Below are positions 34,870 to 46,869 of a stretch of DNA of 64,000 bases, in pieces. A program made the position numbers and the translations under genes. Origin of the DNA: Eonycteris spelaea (Eukaryota; Chordata; Mammalia; Chiroptera; Pteropodidae); the NCBI GenBank assembly GCA_003508835.1, contig PUFA01000092.1:6305501-6369500 (forward strand), given 5' to 3'. The notes under the pieces were generated by a model, which was not told the origin of the DNA, ran no database searches, and worked only from the letters and a program-made list of their open reading frames with translations. Every line of letters begins with the position of its first letter. Within the stretch, counting starts at the first letter, position 1.

Positions 34870-35009
34870 TTGATCGTGGTGTTTGCTCTTTTTAATGTAC
34901 TGCCGAATTCAGTTTGCTAACATTTGTTGAAGACTTTTGCATCTATATTCATCAGTTTTTTACTGGTTTTGGAATCAGGGTAATGATGGTCTCATAAAAT
35001 GAGCTTGTA

Positions 35010-36336
35010 AAAAACTGAAACTAGACCACTTTTTTTCACCATACACAAGAATAAACTCAAAATGGATTAAAGACTTAAATGTAAGACTCAAAACCATAAA
35101 ACTCCTAGAAGAAAACAAAGACAGTAAACTCTGACATTGCTCTTAGTAATATTTTTGGATGTATCTTCTTGGGCAAGAAAAAACAAAAGAAAAAATAAAT
35201 AAATGGGACCACATTAAATTAAAAAGGTTTTGCACAGCAACGGGAATCATCAACTCAATGAAAAGACAACTGATTGAATAGAAAGAGAATATTCACCAGT
35301 GAAACATTAGATAAGGGGTTAAAATTCAAAATATACAAAAAAACTCATATAACTTGACACCAAAAAAAAAAAAAAAAAAAAAAAAAAGCAATACCATTAA
35401 AAATGGGCAGAGGGCCTAAAAAGACATTTTTCCAAAGAGGACACGCAGATGGCCAATAGACATATGAAAAGATGTTCAACGTCACTAATCATCAGAGAAA
35501 TGCAAATTAAAACCACTTCACACTTATATGGCTATTATCAATAAATCAACAATCAACGAGTATCAGCAAGAATGTTGAGAGAAAGGAATGTTCATGCACT
35601 GTCAATGTTGCTGCAAATTGGTGCATCCAAAATGGAAAACAGTATTGAGATTCCTCAAAAAATTAAAAATAGAACTACCTTATGACTTGGCAATTCTACT
35701 TCTGGGTATTTATTCAAAGAAATCCAAAACACGAATTCAAAAATATATATGCCTCCTATGTCTATTGCAACATTATTTACAATAGCCAACATATGAAAGC
35801 AACCTAAGTGGCCATCAATGGAAGACTGGATAAAGAGACAGTACATATATACAATGGAATATTAATCATTCATAAAAAAAGAATGAAATCTTACCATTTA
35901 CAACAACATACATGGACCTAGAGGGTATTAATGCTAAGTGAAATAAGTCAGACAGAGAAAGACAAATACCATATTATTTCACTTACATGTGGAATCTACA
36001 GAACAAAATAAACAAACAAAACAAAACAGAAACAGAGTCATAAATACAGAGGATGAACTGATGGTTGCCAGATGGAAGGGAGGTTGAGGAGAGCTGGATG
36101 AAAAAGGCGACAGAATTTGGAAGTACAAATTGGTAGTCACCAAATATCATGGGGAGGTAAAGTACAGCATAGGTAATATAGTAAATACTATTGTAATAAC
36201 TATGTATGGTGCCAGGTGGATACTTACTAGATTTATCAAGGGGTCACTTCTCAAATTATATAAATGTCTAACCACTATGCTGTATGCTTGAAACTAATAC
36301 ATGTGAACTATAATTGAAAAATAAAAATTAAAAAAG
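35010..36336 (+). mobile_element. L1, 3' segment of twin-primed copy
   Basis: Sense L1 from ORF2 'ctgaaactagaccacttttt' through 'aaaaccataaaactcctaga', 'catcagagaaatgcaaatta' and 'ttctgggtatttattcaaag', to the 3'UTR 'gtggaatctacagaacaaaa' and an A-rich end 'aaaaataaaaattaaaaaag'. Relative to the inverted part, roughly 50 codons of ORF2 are missing at the junction, as is common with twin priming. A 26-nt A run (35362-35387) has expanded inside it. Confidence 0.92.
35362..35387. repeat. Poly(A) run inside L1 ORF2
   Basis: 26 consecutive A. It lies within coding-derived L1 sequence, not at the tail, where the family has a short A-rich Lys/Asn stretch. It is an internal slippage expansion. Confidence 0.95.
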
Positions 36337-36345
36337 TACACTTAG
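36337..36345. repeat. Right target-site duplication of inverted L1
   Basis: 'tacacttag' directly follows the A-rich tail and equals 33879-33887. Confidence 0.8.
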
Positions 36346-37159
36346 CAATAATGATTATGCAAATCAATAACTATAATTTGTAATCTACAAATTGCTGTTC
36401 TTAAAAACTTTTTAGAGTAAAAGAAATTATATTTTTGGAACATAGGCATCAATGCAACTTCGCTAAAAATCTGGCAGACTGAAAATATGTATCACTAGTG
36501 TTTATAATATATTTAATATAGCAGTGTCCAAAGAACTCAAATTGATTTCACATACATTAAGTTATTTATCCTCAACATTCTTCTTAAAGTAGATTTTAAA
36601 GCCTATTATGTCTATTCTATTAAGTCTCATGCTTCTTGTACCTATCCATAAAAATATATCTAGTTATTAAAACCCTTTCACACATTTTGAACAATTATTC
36701 TGAAACAAACAACAAACAAACAAACAAACAAACATTAATATCCATGCCCAAATTACCCAGATAGTTCAGGCTACAAAATGGCAGCTATAGAAACAACCTT
36801 TTCTCAAGCATCTCTAACAGCCTACCACACTAATATTCTCTAAATAACACATTTATTTTTGACATTCAGGATAGTCTGTCTTCTAAGTGCTTTACTTAGT
36901 TTTGTTCAATGTATTCATTAATTACTTGAAGAAATACTTATTCAGGACTTCCATTATATAAGAATTGGACTTTGTGCTGCAAAGATACAACATGAATCTC
37001 AAAATTAATTAAATCTAGAAAGGTTTACAATCTCATGAGAGATAAGACATCTACTATGATACATTTTGATGACTAAACATTATTATAGCTCGAGATATTA
37101 ATCAGAAATGAAACTCATGATTTCCTCCCTCCTAATCCATGCCAGCACTTACCTCTGTA
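36346..37159. other. Unassigned DNA with (CAAA)n
   Basis: No gene or repeat family recognised, apart from a (CAAA)n array at about 36708-36734. Confidence 0.4.
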
Positions 37160-37620
37160 TCACTAAGGAGAATTTTGGGGATACAAGTAATAGAAGACAC
37201 AGTTCAAAATATTCTAAATGATAAGAGAATTTGTCATCTCATAATAAGAAGTCCTGAGGTAGAGAGGCTTTAGAAGTGATTAATCCGGAGGCCTAGTAGC
37301 ATCATTGGCCTCCCTTAATCTAACTATTCCCTTTCTCGCTACATCACTAGGCATACTCTTCTGATTACAGGATGAGTGCAGCAGCTTCGGCATCCCTTTT
37401 TTTTTCATACATGTGTCTAAAAGCAGGAACAAGAGATTCTACCTCTCCTTTATGTTTCTTTATAAGAACTAATAAATCTTTCTCAAATGTGTTCCCTCCC
37501 ATTGGACTCCCCCTCACATCTCATTGGCCAGAACTAGGTCATATGACCCTTCCCAAGCCAATCACTAGCAGCAATCAGCTTTATCATGATTAGTTTAGAC
37601 TACTCTAGATTCCTTTTTCC
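37160..37620 (-). mobile_element. Old LTR-like repeat, antisense (same family as 9.5 kb)
   Basis: Plus-strand text 'agaagtcctgaggtagagag', 'ggcctcccttaatctaacta', 'tctcattggccagaactagg', 'tcatatgacccttcccaagc' and 'caatcactagcagcaatcag' follows the antisense of the mammalian LTR-like repeat seen in sense at 9510-9815. The exact family is uncertain. The 73-codon plus frame at 37372-37593 lies inside it and is not a gene. Confidence 0.45.
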
Positions 37621-38051
37621 CTGAGAATATAGTTAAGCAGCAAAAGATAGACATTCAGGTGAGGAAAAGCTTGGGGCAGACCATCAAAAATGTCTCTTAC
37701 ACTACACTTCTAAACTTGCTCCTTATCCTAATTTTTCTATTTTGTTTCTTGATACCACCCATCTCCCTCTTAGTGGACTAGAAATCCTACAAAAATAATG
37801 GTTCTCTGACAACACTCTTCTTTTGCCCCCCTATCTTATTACTAAGCATCAAAAAGATGAACTCCCATGTCTTGAAAATGTTTCCCACATTTCAGTTCTC
37901 ACTTTCATGTGCCTGCGATGTTTAAAGGTCTCCTAATAGAGGGAAGTATACTAACCCACCATCCAAATCCAGATAGTTTTGAGATTGAAATAATGTGCTA
38001 TTATTTAAGGAAAACATAACTATAACTAACCCAGGCATGCTTATCCACCTC
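37621..38051. other. Unassigned DNA
   Basis: No recognisable gene or repeat in this ~0.4 kb stretch. Confidence 0.4.
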
Positions 38052-38065
38052 TAACTCATCTTTTT

Positions 38066-38259
38066 GTTTTTTAATTGAATTTATTGGGGTGACATTGGTT
38101 AATAAAATTATACAGGTTTCAAATGTATAATTCAATAATACATCATATGTACATTGCATTGTGTGTTCACCACCCAAAGTTAAATTTCCTTCTGGCACCA
38201 TATATTTGACCCCCTTTACCTTTATCTACCTCTCCCCCTCCCTGTTGTCTGTGTTTATG
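38066..38259 (-). mobile_element. L1 3'UTR fragment, antisense, with TSDs
   Basis: 'gaatttattggggtgacatt', 'ggttaataaaattatacagg', 'catcatatgtacattgcatt', 'gtgtgttcaccacccaaagt' and 'ccatatatttgaccccctt' are the antisense 3'UTR of a bat-type L1. A degenerate direct repeat brackets it: 'taactcatcttttt' (38052-38065) and 'taactcacctcttt' (38260-38273). The copy is under 200 bp, so it is an extreme 5' truncation. Confidence 0.85.
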
Positions 38260-38289
38260 TAACTCACCTCTTTGAGTCTAGGTTTTACA

Positions 38290-38429
38290 TTAGAAAATTC
38301 AAGTTTACACTATCACTAAATTACTTTCTGGAATCCAGCCCTAATCACACCACATTCCTGTGTAAAAATTTTCAATAGCTTCCTACATGCAGAATTAAAC
38401 ACAAATTGCATATTTCAGTTGGCTTAAAA
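38290..38429 (+). mobile_element. LINE-2 fragment, sense, upstream part
   Basis: 'ttttcaatagcttcctacat' and 'gcagaattaaacacaaattg' match the L2 block ccctccaatggctccccat...aggataaaatccaaactcc. The element seems to resume at about 38640, after the L1M tail. Confidence 0.5.
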
Positions 38430-38622
38430 TCTATTATAACATATAATACCAACAGTATTTATCGATTGGAAAGGTGTGAAGTAGGTAGAAGACAATGTTG
38501 GGGCAAACTTCTAATACCTTTATATTTTTTGATGTTTGAATTATTTATATGTATTATGTATTGAAAATAAAAGCTTTAAAGTGTAATTTAAAATGTGCCT
38601 TTTAATATGGGTGTACACAGTA
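38430..38622 (+). mobile_element. L1M-type 3' tail, copy 1 of duplicated unit
   Basis: Contains 'gaagtaggtagaagacaatg', 'atttttgatgtttgaattat', 'ttatatgtattatgtattga' and an AAAATAAAA tail, the usual end of old L1M elements. A further ~43 bp 'gctttaaagtgtaatttaaa...' follows the tail. The whole unit, including the post-tail part, recurs at 39173-39371 with about 90% identity by eye. Confidence 0.75.
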
Positions 38623-38639
38623 TGTCTAAAATTAAACTT

Positions 38640-38900
38640 TCCTGGCTTCTCATCATTTCCCAAATATAAACCAAATCTCAGCTACATACTACTTTTCAAA
38701 CAAAACAGGTTACCTATAATAATTCTTTATGTGTGTCCATGTTCTTCCACCCCTCTGTTTGCTAATGTAGTTTCTTTCATTTGTAATGCCTTTCCATTCA
38801 ATGTCAATGTCATACTCACCATTTAAAGCTAGAGCAAGTATCACTTCTCTTTGATAAGAGACAATTTTAAATTCTTTTATTCATACAACTCTTAAGATTA
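38640..38900 (+). mobile_element. LINE-2 fragment, sense, downstream part
   Basis: 'ttgtaatgcctttccattca', 'catactcaccatttaaagct' and 'agagcaagtatcacttctct' match the L2 order (ggaatgcccttcc...actcctactcatccttcaaggcccagctcaaatgtcacttcctct). It is separated from 38290-38429 by the inserted L1M tail. Confidence 0.6.
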
Positions 38901-39172
38901 TAGCTATGGTGACTCTGTTTTGTCAGAACAAAAATCAAAACCTGTGGTCTATCACAAAGTCTGACAAAGGGATGGACCCAAAACTGATCATTTTGGAGCT
39001 TTTATTAACAGTGAATTTAAAAGTTTTCCTTACTAGATGATAAACTCTGCAGTGGGAGAAAATGGATCTTACCTATCTTGGATTGGAAAACTGTTTTATA
39101 AACACCAGCTTCTCTATAAATATCTTTATATAAATTTCCTAATTAATTACTATGATCACATAGCTACCACAC

Positions 39173-39371
39173 ATCTATTAGAACATAAAAATAGTAACAG
39201 TATTTATCAGTTGGAAAGGTGAGAAGTAGGTAGAAGGCAAGGCTGGGGCAAACTTCTTCTATATCCCTTTATACTTTTTGATGTTTGAATTATTTATATG
39301 TATTGCTTATTGAAAATAAAAGCTTTAAAGTGTAATTTAAAATGTGCCTTTTACTATGGGTTTACACTTAT
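39173..39371 (+). mobile_element. L1M-type 3' tail, copy 2 of duplicated unit
   Basis: Same sequence as 38430-38622 from 'acagtatttatc' to '...atgggtttacac', in the same orientation and about 740 bp downstream. The match continues past the A-rich tail, which favours DNA-level duplication over two independent insertions. Confidence 0.75.
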
Positions 39372-41784
39372 TTTTTTCTTTAAATATGCAAAAGGTATGT
39401 AGCTCTATGCCACATATTTGTGGGAATTCTGCACCTAGATCGGAGTTGTGTTATTAACAGGTACAGTGGATAAGAGAAACCAATTACTCTAATAAACAGT
39501 TTTTGTAGATTATTTTACTGTATACACTAGAAAATATAAAATCAAAGACTTCAAAGATGCAGATTTTCTTTAAAAATCTTGACATTGCTTTGATTAGAAC
39601 TATACAACCAAAATGCGGCACCACTGATGGTATCAAAAGGTACCGACGACTTCCATTTCCTTTGCTTTCTTTCTATACTATGCTTCTGGGATTTAAGATT
39701 CTTGTAGATCTACTTCATTCATTTTAACTACCTTAACTTTTCCTACTGATGGACAGCAAGATTGTTTCCTCTGTTCCTGAGTACAACAATGTTACAATAA
39801 ACAACTTTTGAATTTCTCCCCTTATGCTGATGTGAATCTGCATGTGCGAAGGAAGGGCAACTTCATGGCTAACTGATAGCAAGAAATAGAGAATGCAAGT
39901 GTCAGCAACAACTACCTTTTATTTTCAGGTCCCTCATTGACCTACAGCAACATATATTTTCACTTATACGGGTTCTCCAGGGAAGGCAGAGAGGCTCTTC
40001 CCTCCTACTGTGCCTTGAAAGCTCGACTCTAATGTAATGTCAAATAAACTCCCTACAGCCTTCTACTGACCTTGTAAGAAAGAGTCAGGGCTGTTCGCAT
40101 ACAGTCTGCCATCTGTACAGATCTGGCTACACTGCTCAACTTTGATACTTCAGTGAGTACTTTTATACTGTTTTTGAAAAAAAAAATTATGTGAGCAAAT
40201 CCCAGAGTTTGCAGTGCTTTAGCTGGCTAAATGAAGCGTAGTCAAGCAAGAAGGAACAGATCACATATATTGGAAATGTGCACCATCTTCCTTTGTGACC
40301 ACAGTAAAGTCAGTTTGCTGTTCTGTGTCTCCATTTCTCATTCATGAAATTACTCTATTCATCTTATTAACAACAAAAAATACCTTAAAGTGTTAATTAA
40401 ACATACCTAACACTTTTAACTCTTCTTTAGAATTGCAAGAATAGTCATGTGCATGCAGATTAACATTGATCATCAAAGGTCACTTTTGCCAACCCAAAAC
40501 CCTGAAGGGAATAATATGAATTTGTATGAGAGTAAACCCCTTGCTATCACTAACTTGAGTAGTCTTACAAAGACTTTCTATTTTATTCACTATGCTAACC
40601 TTCACATTTTTCTTAAAACACTATTTTTTGTCACTCTTTACATACATCACGTATTTGATAAGGACTAATGTGATAATTGTATATACCAGACTAAGAATTT
40701 TATGGACTAAGATTATATAAACCTCAAAATGCTTATTTTAAACAAGAGCATTATGCGTTCCTGGTTTTTAAAACCACTGAAATGGTTTCTTTAAACTTTA
40801 TTAGATTTTAAAGTCACTTGATTCTGGCAAATAGAACATTTCTAACCTTAGTTCTGAGAAGATTCACATCCATGAGTGACTAAAAATATTACATTGGTCA
40901 TTTAATACTACTCTTTTCAAGGCCCAAATAAAGGTTTAGGTAGGCCTAGACCAACCTCTAGTTGAGTAACTGCCAGGCTCAATAATTTAGGTAACCCCTA
41001 AATCATTTTGATTTTTAACATTTTAAACAAACTAGCTGCCCAGACGGCTAGCTAAGATCAGGATTCTTCTGGAAATGGAAATATCGAAGGAGTCCCAAAA
41101 TTTCAGAAATAGCTGAGTATAGCTGTACCGATTGGGGAGTTGTAAAAATAAGGTATTCAGTAGGTGGACAGCATCATGTTGGACGCTGGGCCCAGGGGGA
41201 GGAGAGATTGAGACTTTAAGGAAGAGTGATAGCACTAAAGAAAAAATGCCTAATGTCAAATTTTCCACATCTGAGAACAGAAGACTAGAGTCCCACAGAG
41301 AGTTTTTTCATCCCCAGCTCCAGGACACCTAAGCAAAGGGCCCTATTGTACTTACTAACCAGTTTCAAATCTATGAAGTCCCTGGAATAAAAATAACCCA
41401 TGTGGGAGGGTAAGAGACCACAGAGACCAGAGAAGAATACACAATTATCACCTGTGTTTTCTCTTTTCTTATTGCAAATATCTCTTCTATTTGAACCATG
41501 ACCTTTCATAAAGTTGATAAATAAATCATAGCTTTTGGGGGCCATGGTGGCAGAGCCATATAATTGCTCTTTGTTTCACGTGACTGGAAATCGTAGGCCA
41601 AAATTTAACTCTTCTGAAGCATGAGTGTGAAGGAAGACATTTTTCCTTTATCCAACTCAGAGAGATTTGGGAGGTCTAGCTATTTTCAATGATATAATCT
41701 CTTTTGTTTTATTCTACTTCCAATTATTGTTGGTTCAAAAAGAATATAAGGTCTAAGTTTATCCCGTTAACATTGTCTTTTTTA
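39372..41784. other. Unassigned DNA
   Basis: About 2.4 kb with no gene or repeat family recognised. Open frames here are under 90 codons without motifs. Confidence 0.4.
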
Positions 41785-41970
41785 AAAAATTAAATTTATC
41801 AAGGTAACATTGGTTAATAACATTATACAAATTTCAAGTGTATAACATTAAGATTCGATATCTGTACAGTGTATTGTATGCCCACCAACTAATGTCTCTT
41901 TCTGTTACTAAATGTTTGATCTCCTTTACCCAATGCCTGCCCCCACCACCTTACACCGCAGTAACCACCA
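41785..41970 (-). mobile_element. L1 3'UTR fragment, antisense
   Basis: 'aaatttatcaaggtaacatt', 'ggttaataacattatacaaa', 'gtattgtatgcccaccaact' and 'taaatgtttgatctccttta' are the same L1 3'UTR type as at 38.07 and 62.4 kb, diverged. A T-run and AT-rich text to its left (41777-41790) are the reversed A tail. Confidence 0.8.
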
Positions 41971-42100
41971 TTCTGAAAGTATTATGCTAAGCAAAATAAG
42001 TCAGATGAAAAATGACAAAAAACATATAATTTCTCTCATATGTAAACTATAAAAAAGTAACAAATGAACTATAGAACAAACCAAAAAAAGTATTAATTTT
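41971..42100 (+). mobile_element. L1 3'UTR fragment, sense, head-to-head with previous
   Basis: 'gaaagtattatgctaagcaa', 'aataagtcagatgaaaaatg', 'aatttctctcatatgtaaac' and 'gaactatagaacaaaccaaa' equal the sense ORF2 end/3'UTR block seen at 35930-36020. In L1 coordinates this lies just upstream of the neighbouring minus-strand piece, so the pair fits a very short twin-primed insertion. Confidence 0.75.
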
Positions 42101-43199
42101 TTTTAAAAAAGCAAATAGTATTTTAAGCTTTGAGATTTAATAATAAGCTGAAGTCAAAATCTGATTAGTGCCACATCTAGGAATACTTCTTATTTTCTAC
42201 TCTTTCCCTGCCTTCATTAAACAGATAGGTCCTAAAATATTAAAATACACTTCTGTGCTGTAATCCCAAGACAATACTTAACCATAATTAGTAGCCTTCA
42301 CTCTTACATACTGTTAACACCTCAATATTACACAGACCTTTTGGTACATAGGATTGTGGACTATTCTCCCAAAGCTACAGCATCAATATTGAGTTTTAAT
42401 TTTTCTAAGTTTTAATTTTTCTACTTAATTGTTGTTTACAATATTTGCTTCCACAAATTTAATATTGATGATTTCAAGTCTTACTAGTGACACTAAAGGT
42501 CCTTGAAATGTATTAATTTATCATTTATTTAAGATTAGAATTTGAAAGCAAATGCCTTGAGGCTGACACACGGGCGAGATCACCACTATTGAACTTTGTG
42601 GTTTCCTACTCATCCTCACGTATTCAGCTTTCAGATCACATCTGTACTGAATGGAAACAGTCTTGGGTACACGTGAACTTAAACATGTAATATAATTGAG
42701 ACCAGCCCCTATCAAAAGCCACTTTCCTCCTCTTTCAGGATTTCTCCCTTGCCATCTCTCCTGCTGCTTCTAAGCATGGCGGAAAGGTATGTAGTGATGG
42801 AACTTTGATACATCACTTAGTGATTTTGTATTTTACCCTACTAAGGGTAAAAATCACACTTGAGCTAGGACAGCTGAAAAGGGTAATGCTTAACTGAAGA
42901 GAAAAATTCTTAATGGATTGGAATTTTAATCCATTTTGTCCTAGTTAGGGGAGTTATTTCATGGCAAATAATATAAATGGTGAAAAAGTATCTCATGGCC
43001 ATGTTAGTCTTACAAAGTATGTGAAATTTATTTTTAAAGAATATTTCTTGCTAAAAATGCAAATGTCTTTTAGGTCAATGGATTCCAATTACAACTGTAC
43101 ATCATATTCTCCTATAGTTTCTTTAAAACTATGTAGATTCTGTGCCCAATCTTGGACCCAGAAATTTGTTTTCTTCACAAGATTTATCAGAGTTTTATA
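42101..43199. other. Unassigned AT-rich DNA
   Basis: No recognisable gene or repeat in this ~1.1 kb stretch. Confidence 0.4.
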
Positions 43200-43720
43200 A
43201 AGTATACTAGCATTTTTAAAGGATCATCTTCTGGCTTTTATGGAATCCTCTATTGTGTGTTTGTTTTATATTTTATTTATGTCTGTTCTCTATTTTTCCT
43301 TCCTTCTGCTTTCTTTGGTTTTATTTTGCTATTTCTTTTCTAACTTTTGGGATATATTTTTGCTCATTAATTTTCAGCCTTTTAAAAAATTATGTGAATT
43401 TTAAGACTATAAATTTCCCAACAAGTTGATGTTCATTATATTCTACAAATTTTAAATGTAGTGTTTTCAATATTATCCAGTTAAAAGTATTTTCTAATGC
43501 CCATAGCTTTTTTCTATTCAATTTATAAATGTATATTTATTAGTAATAAAATTTATAGGGAGAATATGGTTCTCTTTTAAATTTTTATTGCAAACTTCAT
43601 TGTATTGTGGTCTGAGTACATGCACTATCTAGATTCAGTCTTTTGAGATATGTTGAAATTTGCTTTTGATGTTTCACAAGCCTGCCTTTCATTTGTTTAG
43701 TACACATTTTAAAAAAACAA
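43200..43720 (-). mobile_element. Old L1 ORF2 fragment, antisense
   Basis: 'tttccttccttctgctttct', 'aagactataaatttcccaac', 'tcattgtattgtggtctgag' and 'gagatatgttgaaatttgct' follow antisense L1M ORF2 between endonuclease and RT (ccttccttctgctagctttgg...gctataaatttccctc...cattgtggtcggagaa). Heavily decayed. Confidence 0.7.
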
Positions 43721-44629
43721 TCCTTGTCTAATAATTCTAACATCTGAGATCTCTAATTGTGTTTCTCCTGCTATTCTTGTGTTTCCTTGCTTTGTTTCCT
43801 TGTGTTTTTTTTCTCACTGGGAATACACATGTTTTCTAGAAAATCATTTGTAAACAGTCTTTAAGGCATACAGTAAAATATTTCCTTAATGATTTTTTTT
43901 TTCTTTTTCCTTGTGATCTTTACCTGCCTATGACCACTTTAAACTGAATTTTGGCTTAAGGTCTTTTTGGGCTATTTAGGTGATATAATTTTGGGCTACA
44001 AATCTACAGCAAGGCTAGCCTGTAGTTACAGTTACCGTTACTGAAGTCCTGGCCTTTTAGGCCTTATGTTATGAGGATTGGTCTGCTATTAAACATCTCA
44101 ACCTGGATGAATCCTAGGATTGGATGTCTGTCCCCTGCATAGTTAATTTAATCAAAACAGAATTTTCTAAATTCTCTATGGGTTGAAGCAGCTTCCCTTC
44201 ATCCCATTCTCAGTTACATTGTAATCTTACTATTTTTTCAGCTCCTCAATAATTTTAAGAAAATTTAAAAAGTACATTTTATACTATTATTTTGTTCCTC
44301 AGTGTGAAGACTGATCTAAAGACACTAACCTGCCATATGGTTCCAAATGAGAGTCTCGCTTGATTTGTTCAGCCTGACCTTTCCACGGAGCAGAGGACAT
44401 GGCTGTCAGCAGGACTGGGTCATGACAAGAGCATAGAAGGGCTACTCTCTGCTTCACTCTGGTCTGAAAATTCCCGGGATACACTCTGATGGACTCACTG
44501 TAGCTAGGATATAAGGCATTGAACTAGGGACAGAATCTGTCACTGGAAGAAGGAAAGAAGGGGGACTGGGGAGACCAAAACAATAGTGTCCACTATTCAA
44601 ACACTGTTTTAATTATTTCATCACCACCA
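43721..44629. other. Unassigned; possible 5' continuation of old L1
   Basis: Pyrimidine-rich text such as 'ttaggccttatgttatgagg' and 'attggtctgctattaaacat' is reminiscent of decayed antisense L1M ORF1/5'UTR, and it directly continues from the L1 fragment to its left. I could not follow a convincing alignment. Confidence 0.3.
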
Positions 44630-44790
44630 AGAGTTAGGCACTCACTCTCTTTTATCTGAAGAAAACAATGGCACTGTGAGGCTAAGGAGCTTTTCCAATT
44701 TTATATAACTAGGAAGGGCCAGAGCCAATTCAAACCTGGGTCTGTCTGATTTCATACTCCATGTTTCTAACCACTGCAACTTCCTACAAG
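44630..44790 (-). mobile_element. MIR SINE, antisense
   Basis: 'cactgtgaggctaaggagct', 'tttccaattttatataacta', 'ggaagggccagagccaattc', 'aaacctgggtctgtctgatt' and 'tttctaaccactgcaacttc' are the reversed MIR blocks in order. This is the best-preserved MIR in the window. Confidence 0.8.
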
Positions 44791-46869
44791 TTACTCGTCC
44801 TTTAACTGGTCACTCACTGTGTCTCTAATGGAACAGAACTCAGGACATAGTACTTCTGAAAGACAGAATGAAAGACGAGAACATGGGCCAATTCAGGTGG
44901 GTAGCTCAGGGGCCAGTGGCATCTGTGTGAATGTGCTGAGACAGAGAGGAAGAGACAATGGACAAAGCAAGTATACTTTGCACTTCTGCTTGCTCTTATG
45001 TTGAGTCTTAGGAAGTAAGAAAATGTGACTCAAGTAAAGTTAGACTTATGCCCTGCCTTTGTATCCACCTATGGCCAATTTCAATACACCATCATATCCA
45101 AAAGGAAAATTACAAACCTAACACCAAAAAGTACTGAAAGGATTATAGGCTTTTATTGAAATTTCAGGAAGCAGAAGCCGCATACAGGTGAGCACAACGC
45201 AACAGCATACAATGCATATAACATAGAAAAGCTTCTTTTCCTTTAGAACGCTCCCATCTTCAAAGATCCACTTCTCATGGAAACTGCTCAAGTCTTCTCT
45301 CAGCCACTGCTTGTCAAATTCCAATTAATTTCTTCTTCTTCTTCTTCTACATAGCTTTAGTTTCTTCCCTGATTTTCGATGACCTTTTCCAGGTACCTTA
45401 AGCTTTCTTACACAGAATCTTATATTCCACTGGTTTTGACTTTTAAAATCTCTTTCTTCCCATAGTACTCTATACTGATCAGTCCAATTAAGGCTCAGTA
45501 GTCAAAGAGCCCAATAAATGATTTATGAAGTTGGAGAGAAGTTCACATATATTTTTTTGCTTTAAAGTTCCTTTTTTTGTTTTCTCCCAAGTTTTGAATG
45601 TACACAATATAGGGCTTTCAGAAGTGGAAGATGAACCTAAATAATGCTAAGTGTGAAGTGAGAACTAAGCTTAAACAAATCACTATGGCAAATGATCTGC
45701 CTTATGAGAAAAGACATTTTCTCTGTAGACACGGAAAACACTTCTTATTAGGTAGGAATTCAATGTCTAGTTTAGGATGGAATTATTCTTTGTCCTTCAA
45801 TGTCTTTGTTTGTTCCCAGAGATAATGTCTCTGTAAAACACTCTTGCTAATCTAATATTATATGGTTTCTCAAGCCCTGGATTCTTTACGACCAGCTGCC
45901 ATGTAAAATGATTCAGTATCTATGTACAAGTAATTTCAAGAGAAACTCTACCGATGATGCAACGACTTGCAGACATACAGAATTTAAGTCAACTTCCTCT
46001 CAATAATAAATCAACCGCTCTGATAACTGACCTGGCAGTTTTTCATCTTGGATTTCCATTTTATTCACCAGAAATATCATTTTTGGGAAAGCCTAAATGC
46101 TTTTGCAATGAAAGCAAATTAAAATGGTTCTTTTGCAAAGATAACACCAGACTTTGTTTATATGCTTAAAAAGAAAATTGTTTGTATTAATCAGAAAATT
46201 ATTTTTCTTGGCCTTTGTGTTTTGTGTTATTTTCATCACCTATGTTTATTTGTTAAGAAGTAGACACTTTCAACAGCCACAAAATGAGGTTAAAAAAAAA
46301 AAAACCAAAGCACAAAATAAGAGAGATATATTTAGATAAAATCAGCTTTCACTCTACCCTCCATCATACCAAGTGCTCACACTCAAGTAATCTCTATAGC
46401 TACTCCCTCTCCTTTCTTTAATACCATTCACCATGGCTCATATTATTAGTACACACACGCACACCCCTACTTGTCTCTTCTCACCAGCCTTGGTATCCCT
46501 TGACATAGGAACCAGAGGGGCAATGTCTGCCCCATGGAATATGCTTAATAGTTAATATTTTATTAATTCGAAGATATTTTTCATATTTTAATAACCACAA
46601 AGATGCTTTCTTCCTATAAATAGCATGTTATACTTTAAATGGCAGTCTTTCTTTCTTAGTGGCATATAAAATAATCACGCATCTTAAAACTGATAGTCTT
46701 AGATTTACTAAAAGATAGCGCTGAACTGTACCTAATGAGAGATACGCATACATATCTCTCAGGGTTTTTGGGAATATGTTAACGTAGTTTAGTTAAAAAT
46801 ACAAAAAGTAAATGATCAAATGATAGAAATTCGGAACATAGAGTGAGAAAGAAATTTCCTAAAAATTAA
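44791..46869. other. Unassigned DNA
   Basis: About 2.1 kb without a recognised gene or repeat family, apart from a short (TTC)n run at about 45330-45348 and an A12 run near 46292. Confidence 0.4.

Larger units (their letters stand above)
33888..35009 (-). mobile_element. L1, inverted 5' segment (reverse transcriptase region)
   Basis: This is antisense ORF2: 'ttctgttccattggtatatg', 'gctttgtagtataatttgat', 'aactgcattgaatctataga', 'cttggttaaatttattccta', 'gacatctttgtcttgttcct' and 'ggaatcagggtaatgatggt'. It covers the RT palm through the segment after it. It joins head-to-head at about 35009 with the plus-strand L1. The 9-bp duplication brackets both parts together, so they are one insertion made by twin priming. 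Confidence 0.9.
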
